DNA of 64,000 nucleotides from Edaphobacter modestus. Its GTDB lineage: Bacteria; Acidobacteriota; Terriglobia; Terriglobales; Acidobacteriaceae. The position numbers and the translations under genes were made by a program. Positions within the stretch are counted from its first letter, which is position 1. Every line of letters begins with the position of its first letter. The DNA lies in NCBI RefSeq assembly GCF_004217555.1, contig NZ_SHKW01000001.1:5890001-5954000 (forward strand). Direction: 5' to 3'. Of the stretch, positions 31,182 to 40,838 are shown in pieces. The notes below the pieces were generated by a model, which saw only the letters and a program-made list of their open reading frames with translations, was not told where the DNA came from and ran no database searches.

Positions 31182-32414
31182 CTATCTACTCCGTAGCAGG
31201 GTGACCCCGTGGTTGAGTACAAGGGGTTCGGAACCATTCTTGAGGACAGTTGTCTTCTTTTGCCAGACATCGGTGAATTCGGCTCCAGATTTGATCCCCA
31301 GAGTTGCGGCGTCTACAGGAAAGCTCATGGGAGATTCCCCCCGATTGAAGAGGGCGATCGCCTTATGCCCGTTTTCTAGTTGCCTCTCCCAAATTTCGAG
31401 TGGACCCTCAGCCCACACGCGATAGCCTGCTCGTCCAAGCCTGTCTTGATCTATTGCGATGACGTCCTTGTTCAGCAGAATGGAACGGGTGTCCTCTGTC
31501 ATTGCACTCAGGTCATTGCCCGCAAGAAGTGGGGCAGCCAGGATGGCCCACAAACTCATGTGGGTCTGATATTCGATCGTGGACATATGACCATTGCCGA
31601 CTTCGAGCATGTCGGGATCATTCCAGTGTCCCGGACCGGCGAACTTTTCCAGGCCGGCCTGTTGAAAGCCGATCAATGACATTTGGCTCCAGTTATCTTT
31701 TATGTCACCGGTTGTCCGCCATAGATTCGCTCCGCTCTCTGCGCCCCACCTCCAGACCGCATAAAGCCCATATTGGCAGAAGCTGTAAACGACGGGGTGG
31801 TGGGTATGCTGAAGGGCCTGATGCATCTTCTCGTATGCTGCCCGCTGCATTGCCGAAGCTTTCACAAGATCGTCACCCGCCTCCTGGCGGATAGTATCTC
31901 CGAAACTACATTGATCGTATTTCAGATAGTCGAAACCCCACCCAGCATAACTTTTGGCATCCTGTTCTTCGTGGTTGTAGCTGCCTTCATAGCCTGCACA
32001 GGTCTTCGGTCCCGGAGAGGAGTAGATCCCTATCTTGAGTCCCTTTGAATGCACATAGTCCGCAAGCGCCTTCATGTCCGGAAACTTCTTATTGGACTGT
32101 ATGTTTCCACCGGCGTCCCGGTCTCCTTCCCATGAATCATCTATGTTCACGTAAACATATCCGGCGTCTCTCATACCGCTCGCGACGAGCGCATCTGCGG
32201 CTGCGCGGACATCCGCATCCGTGACTTTCTCTGCAAAGTGGTTCCAGCTATTCCAGCCCATCGGCGGAGTTCGAGCTTCCGGAGCGGAGTCTTGGGCGAC
32301 AGCACAGTTTGGTGCAGCGACACTCAGAGTCAAAACTACACCCAGGAATGCGGACGCGCGTCTTCGGCTAATAACCCGGCTTGGCTGGAAATAAGTGATC
32401 ATGTTTTTCGTCAT
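31182..32414 (-). CDS. GH27 alpha-galactosidase, exported
   Basis: The 410-residue protein has a signal peptide (about 20-41, ending CAVAQ) and a full GH27 TIM barrel: TPPMGWNSWNHF at the start, VNIDDSWEG, GIYSSPGPKTC, the nucleophile Asp167 in LKYDQCS, the likely acid/base Asp237 in LWRTTGDIKDNW and the substrate-binding WNDPDML. A C-terminal beta-sandwich carries IWERQLENGHKAIALFNRGE. It should hydrolyse terminal alpha-D-galactosyl (or alpha-N-acetylgalactosaminyl / beta-L-arabinopyranosyl) residues with retention. It lies between two other putative glycosidases in the same operon. Confidence 0.95.
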   Translation of the reverse strand: MTKNMITYFQPSRVISRRRASAFLGVVLTLSVAAPNCAVAQDSAPEARTPPMGWNSWNHFAEKVTDADVRAAADALVASGMRDAGYVYVNIDDSWEGDRDAGGNIQSNKKFPDMKALADYVHSKGLKIGIYSSPGPKTCAGYEGSYNHEEQDAKSYAGWGFDYLKYDQCSFGDTIRQEAGDDLVKASAMQRAAYEKMHQALQHTHHPVVYSFCQYGLYAVWRWGAESGANLWRTTGDIKDNWSQMSLIGFQQAGLEKFAGPGHWNDPDMLEVGNGHMSTIEYQTHMSLWAILAAPLLAGNDLSAMTEDTRSILLNKDVIAIDQDRLGRAGYRVWAEGPLEIWERQLENGHKAIALFNRGESPMSFPVDAATLGIKSGAEFTDVWQKKTTVLKNGSEPLVLNHGVTLLRSR

Positions 32415-32501
32415 TGGCTTTCTGGTCTGTGGTGCAAGCCCTGTTCGAGGATTTACCCCCTAGGGCTGGTTCTGTGGAGTATTACGGTCGACGGAGCTTA
32501 C

Positions 32502-34076
32502 CTATGAAGTAAACGCAATCACTAAACCCGGACTCGATAGATCTCCGGGTGTTGCAGCACGAAGGCCGACGTCGCGAATGATACTTCCGGGGATATGCAG
32601 GCGATTTCCTCGCAACTGCACGGAACCCGTGATATCGACGGCTCTCGCCCCAGCTAAATCTTGCGCCAGAATCTTCTTTCCTCGCGGTGCTCTGTTGAAG
32701 GTCAAAGTCAGACTGTCGAAGTGACCGAAGATCCCAAATGGCCCTGGGGCATCGGCCACCGATAACGTTACATCGCATTCCGGCATATACCAGGCTTGGC
32801 CGACCCGGGTCCTCTGTTGTGCGCCAATGGCGACTGCGCCATTCGGAAAGCGTGCTGCAAAGACAAATGGTTTGTCGCCCTTTGTCTTTACTTCAGGCAG
32901 GTCGATGTTTCTCGCGATCCGAGCAGGTGCGCCCTGCCGTATAGTCGCTCCTACGAGTTCGTTTTGCCAGGTCTGCGTCGACTCAAAGGTCCAGCTATCG
33001 AGAAGAACTTCCTTGTCGATGGCGGTCTTCCCCGTTCCAGGCGAGAACGGTGCCGCAATCCGTTGCCATCGCACGGCCCGAACAACTTCGTCGAGTCGCT
33101 TCTTTGTCTGCCTGGGACCGTTGAAGAAAAGATCGGGATCCCCTCCAGGCCTCATCCCGACGAGAGGATGGCGCATGATTCCCATGGTGCACCCCATCAC
33201 AGCCGCCAAATAGACCTCGTCCTCTACGTTCAACAGGGCTTTTATCTCCGGATGACCTTCTGCTCCCTCCAGCATCACAGCGAGGCGATCCAGCGTAGTG
33301 GGCAACGAAAGAATCGATGTCACGTCATAGGTCCTGTAAACATCCGTGTTGCGCAGGATGGTCATGCGGCTCGAGTCCCATGATTGCGCCCCGAAACGTC
33401 CATCCTTGTGCCAGTCTCCGTTCACGGGCAGTTCTCCATGGACATGCTCGAAGGTCAGAGGAATGTGAGTTTCGTTTCGCAGTCGAACCAGGCTAAAGTT
33501 CGGATCCCCAAGATCGATCTTCCAGTACTCAACCCCGGCAGAATCGCTGAGAGACTCTAAGTGGTGCGCCCGATCGTTATCGGGGGTGTTGCGACACCAG
33601 AGTGCCGCTCCGCGCCATCCGGCCTTCTGTGCCGCGAGGCTCAGCTTCCTGAGCCGTTCCGGAGATGTCCCGTCGAAAGAGGGGAATTTCTTGGTGTCCA
33701 GCTCGAACGTTGCTGTGCCTCCACTCTCCCAACCATCATCGAGCAGGAAAAAAAGCTCGTTACGAATCCTCGGATAGAACGAGTCTGCCCAGCCACCCTG
33801 AGCAAAAACGTTTTCTTCCGTCATGGCAGCACGCGCCAGATCGCCTCCGGGTTCCCCTTCGAGGAGAGTGGCGTCAAGCTTCGGGAGATCGTGGCCATAC
33901 ATATAGTTCTGCGTGGCCCAGGTACACCAGTAATTTGGCGCCTTAGACGGCTCAGCGGGCACCAAATTCATCACTTCGCGGCCGCTCGATCCAGCACTTT
34001 GCGCAATGCCAGAAATCGTCGGTGTTATCGTTGTCGCCAGCGACGCGGCAAGAAAGCGCCTTCTGCTCATACTCAT
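32502..34076 (-). CDS. Tat-exported clan GH-D-like glycoside hydrolase
   Basis: The 524-residue product starts with a twin-arginine signal (SRRRFLAASLATT). A TIM-barrel pattern follows: YWCTWATQNYMYG, FFLLDDGWES, LRKLSLAAQKAGWRGAALWC and EYWKIDLGD, the last resembling the clan GH-D nucleophile strand (K-x-D). A C-terminal beta domain follows. Overall it resembles GH27/GH31/GH36-type proteins rather than a named family, so substrate is open. It lies 87 bases upstream of the alpha-galactosidase gene and 90 bases downstream of the TonB receptor gene. Confidence 0.65.
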   Translation of the reverse strand: MSMSRRRFLAASLATTITPTISGIAQSAGSSGREVMNLVPAEPSKAPNYWCTWATQNYMYGHDLPKLDATLLEGEPGGDLARAAMTEENVFAQGGWADSFYPRIRNELFFLLDDGWESGGTATFELDTKKFPSFDGTSPERLRKLSLAAQKAGWRGAALWCRNTPDNDRAHHLESLSDSAGVEYWKIDLGDPNFSLVRLRNETHIPLTFEHVHGELPVNGDWHKDGRFGAQSWDSSRMTILRNTDVYRTYDVTSILSLPTTLDRLAVMLEGAEGHPEIKALLNVEDEVYLAAVMGCTMGIMRHPLVGMRPGGDPDLFFNGPRQTKKRLDEVVRAVRWQRIAAPFSPGTGKTAIDKEVLLDSWTFESTQTWQNELVGATIRQGAPARIARNIDLPEVKTKGDKPFVFAARFPNGAVAIGAQQRTRVGQAWYMPECDVTLSVADAPGPFGIFGHFDSLTLTFNRAPRGKKILAQDLAGARAVDITGSVQLRGNRLHIPGSIIRDVGLRAATPGDLSSPGLVIAFTS

Positions 34077-34114
34077 CTTTGGTCCTTTAATAATTGCTAT
34101 TTGCTAAGTCATGA

Positions 34115-34142
34115 TTGGCACCACCCCAAGAGGTGATGCCAA
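34115..34142 (-). terminator. Intercistronic hairpin between receptor and hydrolase genes
   Basis: TTGGCA/TGCCAA and CACC/GGTG form a nearly perfect stem with one internal mismatch in the 90-base gap after the TonB receptor gene. With no T run it may be a partial attenuator or an mRNA-processing site that lets the receptor be made in excess. Confidence 0.4.
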
Positions 34143-34166
34143 GTATTGTCATTTCACGCTTCATTC

Positions 34167-37100
34167 TCAGAATGTGAAGCGACCGCCTAGCTGAATATCT
34201 CGCGGCGTTCCATTTGTGCTTGTAATTTGACCGAAACTAGGGTTCTGGGCCGTGCAACAGGTTGTATTCGGATTGGCATAGTGCGGCGTATTCGTGAGGT
34301 TGAAAGCATCAACCTGAAAGCTTGCTGCCATCGACTCATGAATCTTGACCGACTTCGAGAGGGAGACATCCGAGTTCCTGTAGCTTGGTCCCAACACCTT
34401 GCCAACGCCGGAGTTGCCGAGTTGATAGAGCGCCGGTGTTGTTAGGCAAGTGGTGTCGAACCATTCCGAAGTCTTTCCGATCTTCCGGATCGAGGGACAG
34501 GCAAGATTCGCGCGATTGGAAAAGCCGCTGTTGAGATTGTCATTCGAGATGCCGAAGGTCAGCGGCTGCCCCGATTGCAAAATTGTGATCGTGCTAAGCT
34601 GCCAACCGCCGAGCAACAAATCGACGGGGCGCGAACTGCCTGCCAGCCACTGTCTGCCGTGTCCAAACGGAAGCTGATAAACAACGCTCGCAATGAAGTT
34701 CTGCGGAACGTTGGGCGCCTGGCTTGTTCCAACGGCTCGATTTAGATTGTCATGCTGAGGATAGAAGACGTTCTGATCGTCAATCTCCTTCGACCAGGTA
34801 TAGGAGATCCGTCCCTGCAGCCCATGGGAGAAGTTCTTCTTAAGCTCCGCCTGCAGAGAGTGGTAGATGGATAGTCCATCGGAAGTGGCGTAATTGATCG
34901 ACGTTACTCCGGGCGCTATCCCGTAATACGGACGGCGTGTCGTCAGATCTCCGGGGCCAGGTGCTGGAGTATTGATGTTGTAGTCGCGATAGAGATGAAC
35001 GCCTCTCGTTGCCACATAGCTGAGGCTGAATGACGAAGATGCGGTCAACTGTTGCTGCACGCCAAGATTCCATGCGTACGCGTTATCGGGACGGAAGTTT
35101 TGAGGAATCAAAGTGACAGAAGAGTTAGGTTGTGGAGTGACAGGTGCTGCGGTCGAAATCGGAACAAATCCCGGCAGTCCGTTGGTATTCACATGCCAAA
35201 AAGGCGTGTATGCAAGCTGCTGGTTCACGTAGTACTGCTGGAAGAATGGGAAATTGCGCTCCAGATTACCCCCAATCGCTCCAAAGTTACCGGGGAACGT
35301 AGTCATACCGAATGCACCGCGCACAGCAGTTCGCCCGTTGTTGGGTGAGTACGAGAATCCAACGCGCGGAGCAAAGTTGCCATAGTAATTGTTGACGTTC
35401 GGAGCGCGATTGGAAGAGCTGGCGATATCGAGCAGACCGGTCGACAGATTGAAGTTCGACTGACGATTGAATTTATCGACGGCTTGCGTGATCACATCCC
35501 AGCGAAGGGCGAGGTTCAATGTCAGCGACTTCGAGACATGATATTCATCCTGCCCATAGACACCGGCGAGATTCGCACGTGTCGCTGGATCCGTATCGAC
35601 AAAACCCCTATAAAGAGAAGATGGCAGGCCTAGGAGGAAGCTGGCGAAGGCATTTCCTCCGGTACTGCTAGTGCAGTTAGGCCGCCCCGTGCAACTGCTT
35701 GTGTAATCGGCATTGTAGGAAAAGCTACCGTTCTGGCTGGCGTTCGCATTGGTCAGGGACGCCTGAAGACGCCGATAGTCCTCTCCGACGGTGATCGTAT
35801 GCTTGCCAAGTACCTTGGTGAAGTTGTCAGTGATCTGGTAGACGTTTGTGATCCGATGAGAGTTGGTCCAATCCTGTGAGCCGGTGGCAGCGACATTGCT
35901 GATGTTGAAGATCGCTAAACCGGAAGCGCCAGGGAAGGCGGAATTATTACCATTAGGGATTCCTAGAGCACTGTTTTCATTGGTCTGGAAGTCATTGCCG
36001 AAATCCTTTGTATAAAAGCGATTGAATCCAAAGCGGAGCTCGTTGGTCGCGCTTGGGGAGAAGGTGTGGTCATAGCCCACAGCTATGTTGTGGTTCCTGG
36101 ACAGGGCATTCACGTCATTGATCTGGATAAAGCGTGTACCTGGTGATGGAGCGGTCAGATCGCGACGCTGATAGGACTCGCGAGCGAAGAGGTGGTCGCC
36201 ATTCGGCAGTTGGTAATCCACCTTGATGTCGAACTGGTGGTTGTTATCGGTCTCGGAAGTGTTTGCCTTGTAGTTCTGATTGATGCTGTTTTGTGTTGTT
36301 GCTTCTGGCCATATGTTTGCGCCTGCCACCATTTTTGCTGCGGTGGGATCGAGGCGAGAGGAGGGAACCTGGTAAGCAGGCCCTTGACTCGTGGTGACGA
36401 TTGGGAACGGGTTGCCGGTGGATGGGTCATAAAGAGTAGGGAATTGACTGGTAAGAAAGCTGCCCTGCTTCATCAGATCCGTCGGGACCGTAAGGTTATA
36501 GGCGATGCCATTGTTGAGGAGCAGTCCCTGATAGTCCACGAAGAAGAATGCCTTGTTGCGGATAATCGGGCCACCTAACGAACCGCCAAATTGATTGGCG
36601 CGATAGGGTGCTTTGGTGACTGCCTGCCATTGGATGGCATTTAGGCTGTCGCTCCGAAAGAACTCATAAGCCGATCCATGAAATGCATTGGTGCCTGACT
36701 TAAGGAAAGCGTTAACCTGGGCGCCCCCGTAGGTGCCCACCGTAGCCTCTGCGTTGTTGGTCGAGATTTTGATCTCCTGGATCGAATCCAGGGCGGGGGT
36801 GATGTTGATAAAGGCATTCAGTAGTTCCATGTTGCTGACACCGTCAAGCGTGTAGGTCGTGCCGCCCCAGGGCATTCCGTTGACACTAGCGGTAATCGAG
36901 CCCGAGGCTCCGGCACCTGCAGCAGCTTCAGGCGCACTGCCAAACCCGGTGGCGACAGAACCCGGAACAGTTTGCACCAATTGCGAGAAGACTCTGCCGT
37001 TGAGCGGCAGGCTTGAGATGTCACGAGTGTTAAGCACCTCACCCATCGAGGAACTTGTCGTATCCACCAGGGGATTGTCCCCAGTGACTTGGACAGATTC

Positions 37101-37502
37101 TGTTGTTGCCCCAAGCTGTAGGATCACATCCGCCCGCGTGGCATTATCGACAGTCACAACATTTCCGGTAGAGACAGTCGTACGGAAGCCAGCAGCGGCT
37201 ACCTCAATTTTGTAGTTTCCGGGCGACAGCAGGTTTGCGATAAATTCCCCCTGACTTCCGGAGGTGTATCTGCTGGAGACGCCCGTATCCTGGTTCGTCA
37301 CGGTGATGGTTGCTTTTGGGACTACTGCGCCCGTTCCATCCTGCACTGTGCCCTGAATCCGCCCGGTCACACCTTGCCCGAAGCACATAACGGTAGACGT
37401 AATGAGCGCGAGCGCTGACAAAATAAGCAGCATTCCTCGAAGCGAGGCGGATAGCGAGTTGGATCCCGCGAGTCTGTGACAAGAGTTTATTTGCGATTTC
37501 AT
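34167..37502 (-). CDS. TonB-dependent receptor with carboxypeptidase-regulatory-like domain (Oar-like)
   Basis: The 1111-residue outer-membrane protein has a signal peptide, an N-terminal carboxypeptidase-regulatory-like beta-sandwich (about 48-135, GRIQGTVQDGTGAVVPKATI), a plug domain (about 136-260, NTRDISSLPLNGRVFSQLVQ) and a 22-strand-type barrel with many aromatic-ended strands, closing with QLGGRFTF for BAM recognition. This architecture is typical of acidobacterial Oar-like receptors. As the first gene of the glycosidase operon it probably imports the oligosaccharides those enzymes act on (inference). AAGGAGG precedes its start. Confidence 0.95.
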   Translation of the reverse strand: MKSQINSCHRLAGSNSLSASLRGMLLILSALALITSTVMCFGQGVTGRIQGTVQDGTGAVVPKATITVTNQDTGVSSRYTSGSQGEFIANLLSPGNYKIEVAAAGFRTTVSTGNVVTVDNATRADVILQLGATTESVQVTGDNPLVDTTSSSMGEVLNTRDISSLPLNGRVFSQLVQTVPGSVATGFGSAPEAAAGAGASGSITASVNGMPWGGTTYTLDGVSNMELLNAFINITPALDSIQEIKISTNNAEATVGTYGGAQVNAFLKSGTNAFHGSAYEFFRSDSLNAIQWQAVTKAPYRANQFGGSLGGPIIRNKAFFFVDYQGLLLNNGIAYNLTVPTDLMKQGSFLTSQFPTLYDPSTGNPFPIVTTSQGPAYQVPSSRLDPTAAKMVAGANIWPEATTQNSINQNYKANTSETDNNHQFDIKVDYQLPNGDHLFARESYQRRDLTAPSPGTRFIQINDVNALSRNHNIAVGYDHTFSPSATNELRFGFNRFYTKDFGNDFQTNENSALGIPNGNNSAFPGASGLAIFNISNVAATGSQDWTNSHRITNVYQITDNFTKVLGKHTITVGEDYRRLQASLTNANASQNGSFSYNADYTSSCTGRPNCTSSTGGNAFASFLLGLPSSLYRGFVDTDPATRANLAGVYGQDEYHVSKSLTLNLALRWDVITQAVDKFNRQSNFNLSTGLLDIASSSNRAPNVNNYYGNFAPRVGFSYSPNNGRTAVRGAFGMTTFPGNFGAIGGNLERNFPFFQQYYVNQQLAYTPFWHVNTNGLPGFVPISTAAPVTPQPNSSVTLIPQNFRPDNAYAWNLGVQQQLTASSSFSLSYVATRGVHLYRDYNINTPAPGPGDLTTRRPYYGIAPGVTSINYATSDGLSIYHSLQAELKKNFSHGLQGRISYTWSKEIDDQNVFYPQHDNLNRAVGTSQAPNVPQNFIASVVYQLPFGHGRQWLAGSSRPVDLLLGGWQLSTITILQSGQPLTFGISNDNLNSGFSNRANLACPSIRKIGKTSEWFDTTCLTTPALYQLGNSGVGKVLGPSYRNSDVSLSKSVKIHESMAASFQVDAFNLTNTPHYANPNTTCCTAQNPSFGQITSTNGTPRDIQLGGRFTF

Positions 37503-37927
37503 AGGCCTCCTTAAGGCATTGCGAACGCCGTTCTGTCGCGTAGAGTCCTCTGCGTGATCCGAGCGATGGAACAGGGACCAAGTGGACCGAAGGGTGTGAA
37601 TCTTGGTCTTTGGTAGCGGGAGAACACTAGAGGTTGGAAGTAGCCGCAGTCTAGCTAAACGCCTGCTACCGTGGGGCTACAGTAAAAAGTCATGTAGTTA
37701 TCTGGATGAAAATACATAAGTTACAGAACGTTACAAAGCGTGTTACAGAGAGCGTTCTGTGATCTGCCGAAGCAGTTTTCGCAAATAGGCGGTGCGCAGA
37801 CGCAAGACGTATGAGCCGCCAAGCCTAGTGTTTACGAGAAAGGAGCACGGATCTCTTAAACTGCGTGCCGCTTTTATGGCCGGACACTCCAGAGAATCGC
37901 GGATAGCTGTGCAACGAATGTTGGAAG
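37503..37927. other. Promoter region between the CadC-like regulator and the TonB receptor
   Basis: This 425-base gap contains the expected promoter of the receptor-glycosidase operon. TTACAGAACGTTACAAAGCG and a further GTTACAGAG at about 37722-37748 give three TTACA-type repeats at roughly 10-base steps, a possible binding site for the regulator encoded upstream. No gene is supported here. Confidence 0.4.
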
Positions 37928-39421
37928 CTATTTCTTGTCTGGAAAAGGATGCACTGCCCTCAGTTCGGAGCTCAGGACCTGGTCACCCTTTTCGAGATGA
38001 ACCAGGACCAAAGCCTGAAACCAAGGGGTTCCACTCTTCGCACCGTTCTTGCCATCGGCCACGGAAAAACCCGCAGAGGTAAGCGCGGCGGATAACGTCT
38101 CAACCCCAGAACGTGAGGTGGCGAACTGGGTGGCGCCCTCAGTTCCTTTGGTGTCCAAACCGCCGATCACCACAATATTGTGTCCCTCAACTACGCCCGG
38201 CTGTATCGAAATCAGGCTGTAATCCCTTTTGAGCACCTGGGTCTCAGGATCACGTTCCGTGTGATAAGTCTGATCTTCATTCCTGCTAGGATGAGCATTC
38301 ACTATCTGTGCTCGCCATTGCTCACGTCGGGAATCGGGGTTTCGGAAGGTGAAGTCTCCCGTAGCCAACAGCTGACTGACAGCAATATTTTGAAAAGGCG
38401 ATCCCAGTAGGATGACGGTATGTTGCTGCAGGTCTTGGGGAGTAATGTTGCGGCTTGTCTTAATTGTGGGCTTCAATCCCATCTGGGCAAAGAGGGTTGT
38501 TAACATCGCAACGCTCTCGAGTTCGCCTGTTCCTGTATATCCGTCTTCGTAATAGAGTTGGCCGGCGTTTCCGACCTCTACGGGATTGGCGGCGAACTTA
38601 CGCGCTAGATCGGGATCTACGCGGGCCCCTCGATTGTCGCTTGCTCCCTGACGGAAGCGGAACAGATCGTTGGAGTCGTCCAGAAGGAAAACGGCATTCG
38701 GGTAAGCAATGATCGGAGCAGTATCGTTGCCTAGAAACGACGCCCAAAGAATTTTGACCGGATCTTTCGGCTTGCGGGCGAAATGGCTTGTACTTCCAGC
38801 GGGAGCATCCCCTGCAATCGCGGAAGTGGCCTGATAGTTTCCGGCGAAATACCCGGCAGCCAACGCAAAAAGGATTAGTGCAACCTCTGTAGGAACGGCG
38901 AGGGGGCGAGTGGCTTGGTCCTGGGCGGACGTCGGCGACTGATCTATTTCAGATGGATTGCTGCGTAAAGACGAGAACAGATTACGTACTTTCGAGATTA
39001 GGTCGATTCCAGCGTGGACTTCATCAGGATTAATCTCTTGCTGCTGAGTGACATCGACCACTTTGGGCCGAAATGTTGGGTGATAACTCCCTCTGGGGAT
39101 ATCTACCAGCACCGGGTCATGCATACCCTCCTGCTGGTAATACTCCTTCAGCTTCTGACGCAGCCTATGGATCTGTACTCGAACGATCGTATCCGTTTTA
39201 GGATCGAAAGTTGATTTGCGACCGAACGCCTCCACGCCAATTGTGTATTCCTTGAGCCCCTCGGTCTTGCCCTCAAGCGATTTGCGACCCAAATAATCAA
39301 GTAACTGCACCAATGTCAACGAGTTACGGAGAGTCTCGGAGTTAACGAGCCGCCGCAGCTGCACTTCATTCTCCTCAATGGATAGCTCATCCTCTACCGG
39401 CCTCAGTTGCCCGTTTATCAA
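37928..39421 (-). CDS. Membrane-anchored winged-helix regulator (CadC-like architecture)
   Basis: The 497-residue protein starts with an acidobacterial DNA-binding module of about 120 residues: LTLVQLLDYLGRKSLEGKTE, KEYTIGVEAFGRKSTFDPKT and IVRVQIHRLRQKLKEYY, followed by VDIPRGSYHPTF, a winged-helix-like wing. One transmembrane helix lies at about 178-196. The C-terminal 290 residues are periplasmic, with a Rossmann-like pattern (VKILWASFLG, HTVILLGSPFQN, NIVVIGGLD). This one-component arrangement suggests it senses a periplasmic signal, probably sugar status, and controls the operon that begins 425 bases downstream on the same strand. Confidence 0.85.
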   Translation of the reverse strand: MINGQLRPVEDELSIEENEVQLRRLVNSETLRNSLTLVQLLDYLGRKSLEGKTEGLKEYTIGVEAFGRKSTFDPKTDTIVRVQIHRLRQKLKEYYQQEGMHDPVLVDIPRGSYHPTFRPKVVDVTQQQEINPDEVHAGIDLISKVRNLFSSLRSNPSEIDQSPTSAQDQATRPLAVPTEVALILFALAAGYFAGNYQATSAIAGDAPAGSTSHFARKPKDPVKILWASFLGNDTAPIIAYPNAVFLLDDSNDLFRFRQGASDNRGARVDPDLARKFAANPVEVGNAGQLYYEDGYTGTGELESVAMLTTLFAQMGLKPTIKTSRNITPQDLQQHTVILLGSPFQNIAVSQLLATGDFTFRNPDSRREQWRAQIVNAHPSRNEDQTYHTERDPETQVLKRDYSLISIQPGVVEGHNIVVIGGLDTKGTEGATQFATSRSGVETLSAALTSAGFSVADGKNGAKSGTPWFQALVLVHLEKGDQVLSSELRAVHPFPDKK

Positions 39422-40065
39422 TTTTTCCCCAAGGGGTGCCTTCCCCCGGTCGCAAGTCTAGCAGTTCGTGCGCACGACGGACAATCGAACTGGGCCCCTT
39501 CGCGATAAGACGAACACCCAAACAATTCGCCGTTGCTCTACAGATCGCGATGAAGGACTGGAGTTTTAGAGGCTGCGACGTCTTATATCCTATAGGGAGT
39601 CGTCAGCCTTTGGGTTGTCGATCTCGGGGAGCTCGTGGCTTCGCCAAAAAAGATTGCTGCGGGGGCCCTTCACACCTATATCAGCGTCGGCCACTCAGAA
39701 CTCCGACGCGATACGCGTTCAAAACTGTTCAATCCTTGATTCTGCGGTTCAGCTTCGAAGAACTCCCCTTCAACTTCGGAGAAATGCAATTCAATACAAG
39801 TTTGTTGGCATCAAATATACGACAAATCCGGACAACCCCGAAGGCGATCGAGTTGTAGCTTTGATCGCTATGGCGCTATGTTTCAGCGATATTTGGCGTA
39901 ACCGATCGAGGCTGTGGGCACTAGTCCAACGTACACAATGGGCAGCTGCCACTACGGTTTGGGTTAAGTCTCTGATTGTTTTGGTGAATGCCTGCCCAGG
40001 CGCTCACAACCATACCTAATATCCGGCACTTTTAGAGCCACCACTACGCCAAATATCTCTGAAAG
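39422..40065. other. Stretch of about 640 bases with no supported gene
   Basis: Open frames at 39436-39858 and 39615-40019 have unnatural composition and no family. I see no repeat of the other elements in the window. It separates the sugar cluster from the integrase remnant. Confidence 0.4.
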
Positions 40066-40838
40066 AAAGTGACACTCGTTTTGACGGCTTTGCCACCGGA
40101 AAGCAGGGAAGGGGAGCCCGTGGCCCTGACCCCAGCCCAGAGTCTGCTGCGCAAGCGGTTGCTGGATGCGGTTGCCTCGCCTCATTCTAAGCGGAACTAC
40201 GCCCGGGCGCTCGATGACCTGTTCGCCGACCTCTCTCCCGGTCTTTATTAATGGAGTGGCGAAGTGGCATGGACTCCCTGTCCCCTTCGACGATCAACGT
40301 CCGGCTCTCGGCCGTGCGCAAAATGGTGGGCGAAGCCCAAACGCGCCGGCATGATCGGCCAGGAGGAGGCGGCCAGTCTGACCGACATCCCCAACATCAG
40401 CCAGAAGGGAACCCGGCTGGGGAACTGGCTGACTCGCGAGCAGGCGAAAGAGCTGCTGGCAGTTCCCGACCGATCGACACTGAAAGGGAAGCGTGACTAC
40501 GTCATCCTGGCACTTCTGGTCGGTTGCGCGCTGCGGCGTAACGAACTGGCTGAGCTCGACGTCGAGACCATCCAGCAATGAGAAGGGCGGTGGGTGCTGG
40601 CCGACCTCGAGGGCAAAGGCCGGCGCATCAGAACCGTGGCGATTCCGATCTGGGTCAAACTGGGTATCAATGCCTGGATGACCGCGGCCGGCATCGAAGA
40701 TGGTCGGCTGCTGCGGTCAGTGTCCAAGAGCGGAAAGATCAATCGCGACACACTGAGTGACTGGCCAATCTGGTCAATAGTTGAACAGTCATCCAAGCAA
40801 ATCGGACTCGAGCACTTCGGCGCCCATGACCTCCGCCG
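40066..40838 (+). pseudogene. Tyrosine recombinase (phage/ICE integrase-like), broken
   Basis: Frames at 40069-40251, 40264-40581 and 40594-40838 together give an N-terminal SAM-like domain (SPHSKRNYARALDDLFADL), then NWLTREQAKELLAVPDRSTL, the first catalytic Arg in GCALRRNEL, a Lys in LEGKGRRIRTV and the H-x-x-R box in GAHDLRRAL. There is a frameshift near 40250 and an in-frame TGA at 40579. The C-terminus with the nucleophile Tyr is lost because an IS6-family element begins at 40839. It is dead, but shows the region once belonged to an integrative element. Confidence 0.85.

Noticed and set aside
39436..39858. A 140-codon frame upstream of the integrase remnant
   Set aside because: Residue pattern is random-looking and there is no start-site support.
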